Shown here piece after piece: positions 1-12,570 of a DNA stretch of 64,000 nucleotides. The first letter of the stretch is position 1; every line of letters begins with the position of its first letter. The DNA is taken from the NCBI RefSeq assembly GCF_018294505.1, contig NC_057814.1:293066604-293130603 (forward strand). Direction: 5' to 3'. The notes beneath the pieces were generated by a model, which ran no database searches, was not told the DNA's origin, and saw only the letters and a list, made by a program, of their open reading frames with translations. Origin of the DNA: Triticum aestivum (lineage: Eukaryota; Streptophyta; Magnoliopsida; Poales; Poaceae). Position numbers and translations under genes: made by a program.

Positions 1-1438
1 TGAACCATTAATTAACAATCTCACATCTGTCATGTATACACTCACCCAAACCACGTCTACGAGCATAACATAGCAATATAAGCATACGTAAAAGTAACTC
101 CCAAGGGTTTGATATTAAAACAGGTAATAGGTTCTACCTGATCATCTACTTCCCAAACCCACATGTTAAGAGATCCTACTCATGCAATGTGTGAGGATTG
201 TATCTAATGCATAAAAACTGGGTAATAAAGGGGTATGATCAATGTGTTACTTGCCTTGCTGACTATCCACAAAACCTAGGGACTCGTAGTAGCATGATTC
301 GCACTCCGGGAATTCTATCGCAAACAAGCAATAACGTACATAAGCAATCTAGCAAAGATGAATGGGTAAAACTTCAATAAGAAGATCTAACCAGAAAGTT
401 CAACTTAACAACTCCGGTTTGCAAAAAGAATCAAATCAAACGAGGCAACGAAACTCAAACTGCAAAAGAAGCAAGATCCGATTACTAATCTGGACTAAAG
501 TCAAATTTTACAGTACCAAAATCTTGTTCAAGTTGGTTAAATAGAAAGAGGGCTTCGAGACGAAGATATAGGCGCTTGAATCGCCTAATTCTGATAAACA
601 AGCGAAAAGATAAACTAAAACGAAAATCAGGTCAGAAATCGCGATCGAAAATAATCGCGAAAAACCCTGGAAAAAGAAAAACTGACGAACAGGCTAACGA
701 GCGAACGTTCGCTGTCTGTGACTAACGGGTGAACGGCGTTTGTTTAAACAAATGAACGGACGAACATCCGCAAAATAAATAAACCGACGGAAAAACCGAT
801 CTAAAGAAATAAACTAGAAAAATAAAAAAACCGTGGTTAACCGAAGAAACCGACCGGTCAACGGCGACGGCTCGGGCGGCTTTTAAAGGCGGCCTGACCT
901 GGGGAGTCCGGGCCGGATACAGCCCGTAGGTCGGTTACCCCCTTTTTTAAAAATAATTCCGACGCGCAGAAAAAGAAAGAAAAATAATACTAAACGGACT
1001 CCAAAAATCCTGAAATAAATTTTCCCTGTCCTCTAAACATATGCGGGACAAGGTGAACATTTATTTGGGCCTAAAACGCAATTTTGAGAAACGCATATTT
1101 CCCTAATTCAAATAAAATTGCAATAAAATCTGAATAAAATCAAATATTTGATTTTAATATATTTCCTCCAATATTTCATTTATTTTGGGTGTAGTCATGC
1201 TATCTCCTCTCAGATATTTTAATATGAAATATTTTTGGAGAGAAATAAATTAAAACAAAGTGATCCTTGTTTCAATATTTGATAAAAGTCAAATATGAGA
1301 AACGTGAAATCCCCAACTCTCTCCGAGGGTCCTTGAGTTGCTTAGAATTTCGAGGATTGCAAAATGAAATGCAATAAAATATGATATGCATGAATGACCT
1401 ATGTATAACATTCCAAATTGAAAATTTGGGATGTTACA
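1..1438 (-). mobile_element. LTR-like retroelement end, reverse orientation
   Basis: Read on the minus strand, the block begins at 1438 with TGTAACATCCC and an imperfect palindrome (CCCAAATTTT/AATTTGGG). It continues as AT-rich DNA, has a TTTAAAAG box at about 881-888 with GC-rich sequence around it, then AT-rich untranslated-type sequence to the window edge. No long reading frame is present. A TG start followed by a promoter-like segment fits the 5' part of a Gypsy-type LTR of Triticeae. The family is uncertain (Fatima-like is a guess). The other terminus is outside the window. Confidence 0.5.
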
Positions 1439-1593
1439 GAGCATGCATGAGTTGACGAGACGCATGCTAACAGTCCGCTGGGTAGGCAGACCGGGAGGCC
1501 GAGGCATGCGTGTGTTCGCTATGCAGTCACCGTGGGGCATACTAGTAGCTGTGTGAAATGACGGTAGGCATGCCAGCAGTCCGCGGCGCAGGC

Positions 1594-1960
1594 TCACGGG
1601 GAGGCGAACCAGCCCTTAGACCACCGCCCACCTTGCTCCCACTGCTCCATATTAATGGCGTGCCCAATCCGCTGGTCATAATAGGCGGCTGCAACCCCCA
1701 TCCACAGTTGTGACCGCCACATGGAGTGTATTAGGATTTTGCCAAAGTGCACCATCGGAGGAGTGGCGATGCCAGGGCTGGTGAAGCACCCGCGCAACAC
1801 TTGAAGCTGGGAACGGAGGTTGCTATTGCCGCTGATTAGGTCTCGCGTGGGCAGCAACGCGACCTTGACTTCGTCGCCGTCGTTGTGCCTCTCCAGCCGG
1901 AGCCGGAGGTCCGCAACTACTCCGGCAATGATTCCGACTCCGACAAAAAACTGGTTAGTT
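1594..1960 (-). pseudogene. Unrecognised protein-coding fragment
   Basis: On the minus strand an open frame of about 120 codons runs from a possible splice acceptor (AACCAG before TTTTTTGTCGG, near 1955) to a stop at 1594. It has no convincing ATG near its start. The predicted peptide has a basic, leucine/arginine-rich first part and a later stretch rich in Trp, Gly and Tyr (it contains QLWMGVAAAYYDQRIGH). Composition is GC-rich and protein-like, unlike the flanking AT-rich DNA. It looks like one exon of a larger gene, but I do not recognise the family. It lies between the LTR-like block and the F-box pseudogene. Confidence 0.35.
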
Positions 1961-2285
1961 CCCCCCTCTTTTGTCGGGAATAGAAATCCTTGGTTATGTT
2001 CACCCAGTCCAAGAAATTAGAGTAAGATTCTTTAGATCCGTGTAGTGTATTGATTGTTTGAATGGTATCTATGGTTAGTGATTAATTGTTTGTTCTGTAC
2101 AAATGATTTTTTTGCTAATAATCCGACTAGGGTTAGCGTGCGTGCTAATAATTCATAGTCAGATCTTGAAAATTGATTTTGAATGTTCTACATATATGTT
2201 CGTGCCTTTTATTTCTTCTAGATCTTGAGAATTGATTTTGACCTATATGTATGTTTTGCCTTTTTTCATATTGCTATATACACAA
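1961..2285. other. Non-coding flank upstream of the F-box pseudogene
   Basis: This is AT-rich sequence with a weak duplication (AGATCTTGAAAATTGATTTTGA near 2161 and AGATCTTGAGAATTGATTTTGA near 2220). It may be the promoter, 5' UTR or a leader intron of the downstream F-box locus. I see no gene in it. Confidence 0.4.
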
Positions 2286-4028
2286 ATGAGGCTCCAGCCT
2301 GCGGCGCCGCCGACTGTAGATCCTGCATTCGGCAGCGCGGGCAGAAGCGACCACGCCCCTGGATCCGAGGAACCCGTAGAATATCCGGCGGACCGCATCA
2401 GCGATCTCCCGGACGCCATCCTTGTGGAGATCATCTTCCTTCTCCCCACCAAGGATGGCTGCCGCACACAAGTCCTTGAATCTCGGTGGCACACTCTATG
2501 GCGTGCCGCGCCTCTTAATCTCGACTGTCGCCGGCTATCTGTCATTCATGATTTTGAACTCCATGGAGCCATCATCTCCTCCCATCAGGGCTCCGTTCAA
2601 CGCCTATGCATCCTGGCATGCTGCCTACTGCACATACCCTGCACGGTAGACGCATGGCTGACATCCCGTCAATTCAAAAAACTCTAGCATCTTGAGTTCT
2701 ACCATTACTATGCAAATAGCTTCCCAGCAAGCATTGTAGCTGTGCCCTCACCACCGATGTCCATCTCATGGTTTTCCTCCTCTCTCCACACCGCCACCTT
2801 GGCCCGATGCCGTCTTGTAGACAAGCTGGTACAAATGCTTCGACTCCCACTGCTAAAAAAACTCGCGCTTGTGGTGGTCGATCTGTTGGAAGCCTCACTT
2901 CGCAGCAGCATCCACTCCTGCTGCCCTGCCCTGGCGCGCTTGCTGCTTGTTTTTGGAAAAGAAATCCGTATCCGTTGTCTCCAAATAAAGCCGCCTCACC
3001 TTGTAAGCATTGGAATTTTCTTTAAAGGAGAGGAGCTCATCATCAAAGATGCCCCTGCACTCCAAAGGTTGCTCGTTGATTATTGATGTGCACCATTGCA
3101 AATAATTGTGGTCTCTGTGCCTAAGCTGGAGATCTTGGGTGTAATTCCTGATCCGCTTGAAGGTTACAAGATGGTGGTTCGCTCCGCACTTATTCAGGTA
3201 CTGTATATTATCATCAACACTCTTGTAATCATAAGCTGCATTTTTCATTTGTGCGCATAAGTTTTATATCATCAACACTTTTGTAATCATAAGCTGCATT
3301 TTTCATTTGTGTGCATAAGTTTTATATCATCTTCGAGTACACTTTTGGTACTAATATTATGTTCTATGCTCAATGAAGAGTTTGTCCATGGATACCCTAT
3401 CAATGGTGCTGGATTCTGTCAAGAACTTACATATCAGTATGTCGTGTTTTGATGTGAACATGATTATCGGCTTGCTGCGATGCTTTCCATGTCTAGAGAA
3501 TTTGTATATACAGGTGATGATTTCAAGCACATTGAACGCCCATATATAATTTACTAGAATTAACCATTCAGCTGTTGCTCTTGCGACATACTCTTTTTTT
3601 AGACATTAACCATTTTCTGTCTTCATGTCTATTTAGGCAAAAGCACATGGACAAAAAGGTATAACCAATAAGTGGCATAAGAAGCGCCTGGATTTTCTTA
3701 GTTCTCATGACATTCGTTTGAGGACAATAACACTGGAAGGATATGCATCCAACCATGCAAACACTAGCTTTGTCACATTCTTCCTGTTGCACGCGAGGGT
3801 ACTATTGTCCGTGAGTATTAACGTTTTAACAAAAACTTTCTCACGGATGGACACGTTGAACAACATAAAAAGAAGTTTCAGGTGGACAAAAGGGCTTCTG
3901 AACGTGCTCGGCCTATATTTACAACAACTTGTCTTCATTCACCAGTAGATTTTCTAGCCCAGGATCTTGATTTTATGGATCAAACCGATCCATTTGATTG
4001 TGACTGCCAAAAACTTTGGTTGAGTTAG
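2286..4028 (+). pseudogene. F-box/FBD-LRR-type protein pseudogene (three exons)
   Basis: The locus derives from a plant F-box protein, a substrate receptor of SCF ubiquitin ligases. Exon 1 is 2286-3197, exon 2 is 3379-3513 and exon 3 is 3637-4028; introns are GT-AG and all junctions are phase 0. The F-box lies at residues 35-75 (motifs DRISDLPDAILVEII and SRWHTLWR), followed by leucine-rich segments and a C-terminal region typical of grass F-box/FBD proteins. The frame is broken by TAG at 2685-2687 (likely CAG originally), TGA at 3084-3086 (likely CGA), and a 1-bp indel near 3835-3850. After the indel the C-terminal frame resumes to TAG at 4026-4028. The domain order is clear, and the locus is not translatable as one protein. 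Confidence 0.8.
3210..3325 (+). repeat. 58-bp tandem duplication in F-box intron 1
   Basis: Two direct copies of a 58-bp unit (starting ATCATCAACACT at 3210 and 3268) differ at about two positions and lie inside intron 1 of the F-box pseudogene. A third, truncated start (ATCATCTTCG) follows. Confidence 0.85.
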
Positions 4029-4496
4029 ATGTTACTGTCCTGTTCAACCTGAATTTTGTGTAAACCTGATGAACAATTAATCATCGTGCTTTTGTATCTT
4101 TTGTAAGCTAGAATTAGATATTGCTGCCCTTTTCAACTCAGCTTTGACCCATATTTTCTTTCATACAAACCGTAGCTTCTATCAAGAAGCCTCATGGTTC
4201 CGAGAGGGAACTTGGTCACCTGATCTGTGTGCGAAATGACATACGTTGTCTCTTCCACCTTGATTTATTTAACAAAGGCAACATGCAACTGTGCTAAAAA
4301 TATGAAATTATTCAGGGTTCGTTTCGTCTTTTTATACATTGATTTTCCTAGGCATTTTTAACCAAAAGCCACCATGTTATTATCGCAAACGGCCGTATTA
4401 GTCCAACCGTGGGTGTTCAATGTGGCACCCGATCCGCATGGAGCAGGGGGCCTTCGCACGTCAGCCCAGGATAACACCTGACGCACGACAGGTCCA
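4029..4496. other. Intergenic, no gene seen
   Basis: This is the downstream flank of the F-box pseudogene. It contains scattered AT-rich 3'-UTR-like sequence and a short GC-rich block before the next repeat. No coding frame or RNA gene was recognised. Confidence 0.5.
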
Positions 4497-7400
4497 TGAT
4501 ACAACATTCCAGGTACAATAATATTCATCAAATACATGTGTATATGATTACATCATTGATGAATACAATTATCTGGCATAGCCCTAAGGCTATTTAAATG
4601 GTAGCGGAAGTCTATTTACACGGTGGTGGAAGTCTTGGTTTGGCAGCATAACAACTCTGGCTGAGCTCCACAACTCACAGGACTGGCAAGATTACGGCCT
4701 AGCACGACGAAACCAGAGAACATTTCCGGCACGACCTACAAAACTGGCATGACACGCCAGGTCAGTACATTGAATGTACTTGCAAGACAACCAAATATAT
4801 AGCATCCAAACAAGCAGATGACAAAGCAAGAACCAAGCATATGCAACAGTCTACTTCAACACCACTTCTAAGCATGGCATGATATTCACTAGACTCATAA
4901 ATCAAACTAAGCATGAACATCATCATAGCATCTATTAGTATGGCAATAACAGGACATTTTCGAACTTACTTATAACATAGCAACAACAAAAACATAGCAT
5001 GTCAAAACATGGCATGGCATCAAGAAACTATGCTGAAAACAAATTACCAGTTACCTCCCGTGAAGACATGTTGTATTAACCTTATGCAACAATCACTTAC
5101 TCTGCAACGGCTCCTCGGAGCACCCTCATGACTTACCGAGACCGCGTCTCGTGACTCCTATCAACACATCATCATGACTTCCCGCGATTATCTCATAATC
5201 CAAGTCACCACATGATTTATCACATCTTAGTTATCACATTAGTTATTAACAGGTTTATCCTCCATTTCGACCAAGACCCGATAGTGTGACCTACTACGAA
5301 CTATGCCCATGACCGAGGACGCGGCTATCGATAGATTTAACACACACACTCTGCAGAGGGAGCGCACTGTACCCACACCATGGAACCCATGGCCTCGCAC
5401 TCCCATTCGGGTGGACCAACGGCGTTCCGACAAAACTGATCTACTAGAATGACACTCTCCCGACCACTCCGACCAACACCCCTTTTGGGTTCAGTCCTGG
5501 GTGGCCCCGTGCCTACCAAAGGCACCAACGGCCACCGTCGTGGCAAAACAAAAACGGTCCCAAACGAGGACATGAGCTCAAAAACAAACCTGGCCACACA
5601 AGGCTTATGTCCGCCTACCTGATCAGGGTAGCGCACACCCATAACCTTCCCTCGCTCGAGGCACCGGCGAGAGGCATGATAATAGACCCAGCTAGGATCT
5701 CCCATAAAGGTAAATGTGGTTGCACTAGAGAAAGCTCGATTTGGTGGCACTATGAATCGATCCCATCGATGACGGAGGAGGTGTATTATTAAGTCATGCT
5801 ATCCTCAATATTATGAGCATATTTAACAAGGATGCAACAATGAACATGCAGCAAACAAATGCATTAACAAATATCGAGCTTTTTCAAGTGAACAGGTATA
5901 GCATATGAAACATGACAATACCGGGTACTAGCTTATTGATGGTGTAACCAAAATCATCATAGCATCAATACTACTGGCATGAAACTAACCAAACACAAGT
6001 ATGATATTAAGAACACTATAGCATGGCAAGTGCTATCATGAAAGGCAAGCATGACGTGGCAAGAAGTACTAACATAAAGCACAATTGAAATCATGGCAGA
6101 CGAAACAGACGAGGACTACTGCAACTAAACACACACACGAGGTACCAGCAAAGTCAACATGCAAGTTCGGGGCTCATGATAAGAGGTTGGCTTGCCTGGG
6201 GGTCGACAAATACTTGGGAAGAAGTGTGAAACGATCGCGGAAAGAGTTGCCAGAAACAGTTCTCTCTCGGAGGGGGCTGTTTACGGGCAAGGGGAAAGTG
6301 GTCATTTTCACTATGTGAAAACATAATGAAAATGATACCAACAGAAAGATCTCGATGAATAGAGAATGTCAGCACTGGAATCACCTCAATCGGAGTCATG
6401 GTTGAAAAGTTACGGCCGTTCACTTTTTAGGCAGAAAAGAGGCTTAAACAGTGAACGTTCACAATTTAAGCATTTCGGCCGGCTGAGCTGAAAAAGAGAA
6501 AGCGCCTTTCTGAGAATACGCCTTCAGAGAAGTGAAAACATATTTTCCTCTAACAAAGCACTGGAATGCGCTTTCTAAAGTGGGAAACGAACTCACTGGG
6601 AATACGCCTTTAGTGCGGGGAAACGGTTTCGTGGCGGGGGCGCCGCCACTTATCCGACGTGGTGCTGGGCCAGGCCCTTCGGTCCCTGACTGGTGGGGTC
6701 GCAGGGGGATGGGCCCGCCTGGCCTGGCGTCTTCAACCTCGCGCTCAGGCGCGCACCGAGCCGAGGGAGGGACTCGCCTCGACGGCGATCGTCGACAACT
6801 CCGGCCACCGCAGACGACGGGCGACCTACCCACGAGTTCAGGAGCGAGAGGCGCATCCTGTGGTGGTGGGTGCCGCGGCCGAGACGCACTAGGGGGGAAG
6901 CAGTAGGTCCCGTGGTGGAGAGAGGCTCCGGTCACCGGCGGACTGGGTGCTCCGGTGGGGGAATGGAGGGGCCGAGGCCACGGAGAGGTTTGCCGGACCC
7001 TGGGGAATGCAGAAGTGGAGGTGGAACGGCGAGAGGGGCGCGACATCGCCAAAATCAAGCAGAGCCCGAGGCGGCGGCCAGGGTGATGGTGGGGGTCAGG
7101 GAGGGGCTCCGGGCTTGGGGAGAGGCTCGGGGAGGGGGTTGTGGACTGCGAGGAAGCTCGGGGCGCTACTTATAGCCGCGGGGGAGAGCTCTAGAGGGAG
7201 GGGGCGAGGTGGCACGCGGCAGGCAATGCGTCCATGCGCCGGCGATGGGCACGGTGTTGGAAGGTGTGGCAAAAGGTCACGGGGAGGGGCGGCAAGGCGA
7301 TGAGGGGGATCTGGACGAGCTCACGGGGTTGCGCAACGCTAAGGGGGCTCAGGGGAGAAGAAGACAGAGAAGGAAGACGATGGCGCACACGGGCGCTCAC

Positions 7401-9184
7401 TGTTCGACGACGGCGACGGCTCAACGAGGTAGCAAAAGAAGGGGGAATGAGCTCCAGGGGGAAATTGACGCCGAGTCTGAGCTATAGGACAAGCTAAGAC
7501 GAGCCAGAGCCAGCCGGAGCTGCTCTGCCGAGGCCAAAAGTGCACAGACCACCATTTTGGCCGGCATCACTCATGATCACCATGGACACTGCATATTCTG
7601 GCCTCCTACTTAGTGCCAAACCTTGTCAGCAGAGGAGTCCTTCCAAGGCTCATTAAATATGAGTTGATGGCACGGCCAGAGGTGTAGTGAGCAGAGGGAA
7701 ACAAGCTCCACAAGTTTGTTGTAGCAAATTTTACCGCATCTTGGTGATCAATCTAGTGAGGTTAAGGACTAAACTTGATGTCTGGGAGGTTTTAGCTAGC
7801 AAGGACTACGGTCCTGGGAAGTTGGAGGGGATTTGGGCATGGATTTAGCATAGTTGCTTTGCAACTGCTAAAATTAGTCCAGGAAACAAATGATGAAAGA
7901 TCACTCACGAGGAGCATGGGATAGGGCTGCCACTTGGTAAATCCTGATTATTTGGTCATATGTAGATGCTGCAAAAAGATCATACCAAATGGACTTGCCA
8001 AATTGGTACTTGTTTCACAAGCATCACATCTGTCCAGAAACTTGGGAAAATCTAGGAAAACATTGGCTACATGAAATGAGCCAAAATCTTGTGTAGGTGG
8101 GTTATATTGATAGGAGAAGGCTTAGGAATATTTTCAGACATAATGGAGCAAGATAAAATATACTTACTTCACAAACTGAAAATTTGGGTAGAAAACAAGA
8201 ATTGCTCCTGTGCTGACATAGTTCACTTAAATGAACTAAATTTAGGTGGAGGCTAATGATCTGAGATACTTGAGAAGATGGAAAATTTTCATCCCGTTTG
8301 GAAACTCTATGAAGGTACTTCCTTCACAAAGTTGCAACCTGGTCAGAAACTTTGAAAAATTGCATAGGGAGCTAAGATGAAGGGATTGAGATGATCTTTT
8401 GTATTCATGGGTGATTTATCCATGTTAATCACCTTGCCAAATTTCAGCTCAATTGGAATTAGGAATAAAGCACTTCCTTTGCAAAATTTCAGAGAAGGCA
8501 GAAACTTGCATTGGATCATGTGCCCAATTTTTGATCTGTGGAACATGAGATAAGGATAGAACTAGTGATTATATAGCAAGGACAAGATCCACAACTTATG
8601 TGGGAATTTTCTCTGCTATAAAAATAGTAGTTCCTTTATAAAATGGCAGGATTGGAATATTGGCATAAAATAAGAAAAGGCAACTTTCCTTATTTAATTA
8701 TGGCCATATATTTGCCAGAGCTTGGATTAGGCATAAATATCAACTCCACCAATTCTCATGAATTTAGGAGATGGCTAGCTATGCCTTTGGATTTTATTCC
8801 TTAGAAAGGCAAGAAAGGAATAAATCTCAATTAAAAAATATTGCATAGTACTTAGCAATATTTTTGCATATCCAGGGTTCAGAAAGGTAGAAGGGTCTCT
8901 GGGAACAGATGGGACGATCAACAGATTAAGGAAAATGATGACTCCTATGTAATCACAGAGACCACATTCAAATTCCAAAATTTTGGAATTAGGGTTTGAG
9001 AGGATTTGAGATGGTGCAAAAGAGGTCTCGCCCACTGACAAAGACATGAGCAAGGTTTTGAAAGGTTGGAAATGACTAGAATTCTCAGAGTGATCCATCA
9101 AACTCAGGAGAAAGATTTTGAAAATGATTGCCAGGAAGGAATAACAACATAAAAATTGGCAACCCAATTTTGGGGCTATTATAT
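4497..9184 (-). mobile_element. Large LTR-like block, possibly a solo LTR of a non-autonomous Gypsy-type element
   Basis: Read on the minus strand, the block starts near 9184 with AATAGCCCCAAAATTGGG and ends at 4497 in a CA terminus (GGAATGTTGTATCA). In between are an AT-rich upstream half, a TATA box at 7167-7174, a GC-rich leader (about 6600-7160) and a long non-coding tail. No gag or pol motif was found in any frame. The length of about 4.7 kb is in the range known for LARD/Sukkula-type LTRs. The termini are degenerate (TG at the start appears mutated) and I see no target-site duplication. The GC-rich frames here are compositional and are not called as genes. Confidence 0.45.
7167..7174 (-). 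promoter_or_regulatory. TATA box of the LTR-like block
   Basis: The minus strand reads GGCTATAAGTAGCGCC, at the transition from AT-rich upstream DNA to a GC-rich leader. This is the usual layout of a plant LTR promoter, with transcription running towards lower coordinates. Confidence 0.5.
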
Positions 9185-9401
9185 TGAACTGACCATTTAC
9201 TACCGCAGGCAGCTGTTTGATTAGACGGGATGACTGCGAGCACTCCGCCGCGCATGCTCACCATACAGGGAAGCAAGCCGCGAGCACTGCAATTTATTGC
9301 TGGTTTTGGACTTTTGTTTTGACCGCCTCGGGAAGGTACGTAGAACAGTCCTCCATTCTCATCTACAAGCACCGCCTCCAAGGGTCGCCGCCTGCTGCGA
9401 T

Positions 9402-9734
9402 ATGGAGGACGAACCGGCCAACAAGCAGGGGCGGGTCGAGCCAGAACTGCAAGAGCCTCCGGCAAACGTGGACTTCATCAGCAGCCTCCCCGACGAGATT
9501 TTGGTAAGCATCATATCCCACCTCCCCATCAAATCTGCCGTGCGGACCACTGTCCTCTCACGGCGGTGGCACCCCCTCTGGCACTCCACCCCCTAGACCT
9601 CATCGTCGACCATGAGTTCTACAACAGGGAGTGACAAAGCCTGGACGCATTGTCCCACGTCCTCGCCACACACCTTGGGCCGGTTAGACACCTTGCTATC
9701 GGCAGGTTCAGTCCCCACTGCAAGGTCGAACCCA
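9402..9734 (+). pseudogene. F-box protein gene fragment, cut by a CACTA terminus
   Basis: From ATG at 9402 the frame gives a short acidic leader and then an F-box at residues 26-62 (motifs [17 protein letters not shown] and [10 protein letters not shown]), the SKP1-binding module of SCF ligases. A 1-bp loss in a C run near 9590 shifts the frame. The homologous continuation (motif LDLIVDHEF) is then readable in the next frame, with one TGA, up to 9734. There CACTACAAAAA begins abruptly. A possible 5'-UTR intron donor (GAAGGTACGTAG) lies near 9335. The fragment is related to the F-box pseudogene 7 kb upstream, so the site may once have been an F-box cluster. Nothing after the insertion continues this gene in the window. 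Confidence 0.75.
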
Positions 9735-10890
9735 CACTACAAAAAAACCACTTCCATGATGATACGTGTTTGTCACATTAGGTCACATTTTCTGTAATGC
9801 ATGTACATCCATGATGATTTTATGACAGAATCAAGATAGTCATACCTGTGTTGTCGTACCAAAATTATCATCACAGAAGTGTCCACTTCCATGATAATAA
9901 ATGGCGCGTCATGGAAGTGCTTTCATCAAGGGTAACCGACACGTGGCATCCACCGTAACGGGTCGTCGTTAAGCTATCGGGTTCTGGTTTGGATCCGATA
10001 ACCCGTTAACAGCCTGGACCAATGGGGATTTTCCGCGTGTAAAATCATCATTGGCCGGAGGAAACATGTGTCGGCTCCTCGGTGGGCCAGATGTCATCCA
10101 TCCCATGGAGGAGACGTGCCTATGATATGTCGACATGTGTCAGGGCCCAACAGAGGACCATATAGGTTAAAAAGGCCAGCCCAATCAAAGGTCCGTAGTA
10201 TTTACTCAGGTACTAGTGGGCCAGCCCACTAACGGCCTTCTTAAACATGGCCCATTTATGGCCCAAAGCCAGCTGGCCTGTTAATTATTCGCTGAGTATT
10301 TGGGCCCAATTATAGCCCAGTGACATTTTGGCCTGTTAGAGGCCCGATGTAGACATGGGCCCATTTTAGCGGGTGTGTCTTTTCGCCTGGGAATGGCCCA
10401 TGCTGCCCATGGGCCATATATGGTACAATGCGACATCCAACCCACTAACGGCCCGTGATCAAGGTGGCAATAGTTCAGCCCAACGTGACTTTGGGCCTGT
10501 TAAAGGCCTGTCGTAAAGTTCGGCCTGTTGATGCCTCTACTAAGCTTTCAGCCTCTTAAAGGCCCATGATATCAGTGGGCCAACTAAGGCTCGAGATATG
10601 TTTCGGCCTGGTAATGGCCCGTCATATAACTGCGCCAATAATGGCCCAGTCTACCTTTTGGCCTACTAAAGGCCCGTGGACAACTATTGAAAATTGAGGC
10701 CCAACATGCATTTCGGCTTGGTAAAGGCCCATGGTGTCTTCTAGGCCGTAACAGGCCACCAGAATATTCAGCCTGTTAATGGCCCGAAGCTACATGGGCC
10801 CAACTAAGCACTGGGTTCACTAAAGGCCCAACTAAACTTTGGGTCGAATGTAGGCCCGTGTAAGTTGTGGGCCTGGTGCAAAGTGCGATG
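9735..10890 (+). mobile_element. CACTA (En/Spm) transposon terminus with subterminal repeats
   Basis: The sequence CACTACAAAAAAACC at 9735 matches the terminal inverted repeat type of Triticeae CACTA elements. It is followed by a CATGATGAT-rich stretch and, from about 10150 to 10880, by many copies of GGCCC-containing motifs (AAAGGCCC, GGCCCGT, GGCCCA) in both orientations. Such subterminal arrays are binding sites for the CACTA TnpA-type protein. The preceding three bases, CCA, are the candidate target site. I found no reverse-complement terminus (GTAGTG) downstream, so the far end is lost or outside. Confidence 0.65.
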
Positions 10891-11824
10891 GCATATATGG
10901 TAACTAGTAGGAATTAAGAACAAACCTACTCTATACAATAAAGAAATTACGACATAGTAACTTAGAATAAACCTACACTATACAATAAAGGATTTATGGT
11001 TTATTACATCCACTGGGCATGGAAGTTCGCCACAAGTGATCATAAAGTGCAACAAAGAAGCAGAATACAAAACTGGGCGCCACTGCAGCGTAACAAAATA
11101 ATACTGAAACAAGACCACTTCCAAGACAGTTCAAGAAAGGTTAGCCTTGCGCGGGAGCTGCTACGCAAGCTGCTCAGTAAGGCTGTGAGACCGGCCTAGC
11201 ATGTCGGTCATAGCTTCCAGGTGTAGCTATTTAGTAATGAGGTTCTCATTGGTGTTCTCCGCGATCTTCGTTAGAGATATGACTTCATGTCGAAGTCGAG
11301 TTGCAGAATGCCTTTCTTCTTGAACTTGGGACTAAAGAAGTCGAGCTGATTCAGACAGCGAATTATGTGAGCTTGTCTGACTGCTAGTCTCAACTAACTT
11401 GAACATTGCATCAAGACATGACTTTGGGGTTGTCTCGCTATATATATGTTGGGTTTGTTTCATAGCCTTCAGCAGACTTGTGCATGCCATCACGCATATC
11501 ACCCTGAAACAAGCAGAGAGATGACAGATTTTACACGTGTATAAACCAAGATGGTAACTGTGATGTCAATTCCATCCAATTTCAAATTAGAAAATAAAGA
11601 GTCAATTCAAAATATCAATAGCATAATTTGGCATTGTTTATAATGCGGGGAGCTTCACCACACTACTGGATTACCATGTCAACAAAACAAGCATAGATGA
11701 AGGGCAAAGACAATCATTGTATCTATTTGGGTTAATGTACATGGCATGTTGTTCATATTGTCAGCCACATCAGTAAGATAAAACAGGAGAGGACAAGGTG
11801 CAAATGTGGGCTGCTTCACCACAC

Positions 11825-12116
11825 ACTGGATTATAGATCCACAAAAACAAGCATACATATAGGGAGTATTGAGTAATGTGCATGGTATGAATAAGGAATT
11901 TGGTTTTACAACTATTACTTGGAACTTACAATTGTTGCGAACATGTATTTTGATAGAAACAACAAACTACACTGGATTATAGATCCACAAAAACAAGGAT
12001 ACATATAGGGAGTATTGAGTAATGTGCATGGTATGAATAAGGAATTTGATTTTACAACTAAAACATGGAACTTACAATTGTTGCGAACATGCATTTTGAT
12101 AGAAACAACAAACTAA
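11825..12116 (+). repeat. 146-bp direct tandem duplication
   Basis: Two adjacent copies of a 146-bp unit start with ACTGGATTATAGATCC at 11825 and 11971 and differ at roughly eight positions by eye. A shorter, more diverged relative of the unit precedes them near 11660. The unit lies in an intron-like part of the minus-strand decayed gene. Confidence 0.85.
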
Positions 12117-12570
12117 ACAATGGTTGACGATAGGGAGTATGAGCAAATTAAACAGCAGTTGAGGATAAAGGCTTTAGAAGGACTGGCTTACATTAACAGT
12201 TAACATCGGCTTTATAATGCCCTTCTCCATGTCAAGGGAAGGATAACTCAAGAATTTCAGCACAGAATATTCTTCATAAGCATTGCCTCTACTCTACATT
12301 TTGTAGAGAGTAATTATAGATATGATAATACTGGAAGGGATAGAGGATAATGAAGATAAGATGCAGATTGATGCTACATAATCAACTACCAATCCCTATA
12401 AGTACAAGCGTTACAGGACAAAATGTACTGAAAAGAGCAATGGGCTACACTTCTGCACTGGCATTGTCTGTGTATTCAACTTTTTGGTAAGATTAAATAT
12501 AGATCTGATATTTTTTAGTAATGGTGGGCGAGGGTGATAAGATGCAGAATGCTACACAATGAACCAACCC

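Noticed and set aside
6459..7487. Long open frames on both strands in GC-rich DNA
   Set aside because: They overlap in several frames, are low complexity (Pro/Arg/Gly) and lie in the LTR-like leader. Composition explains them.
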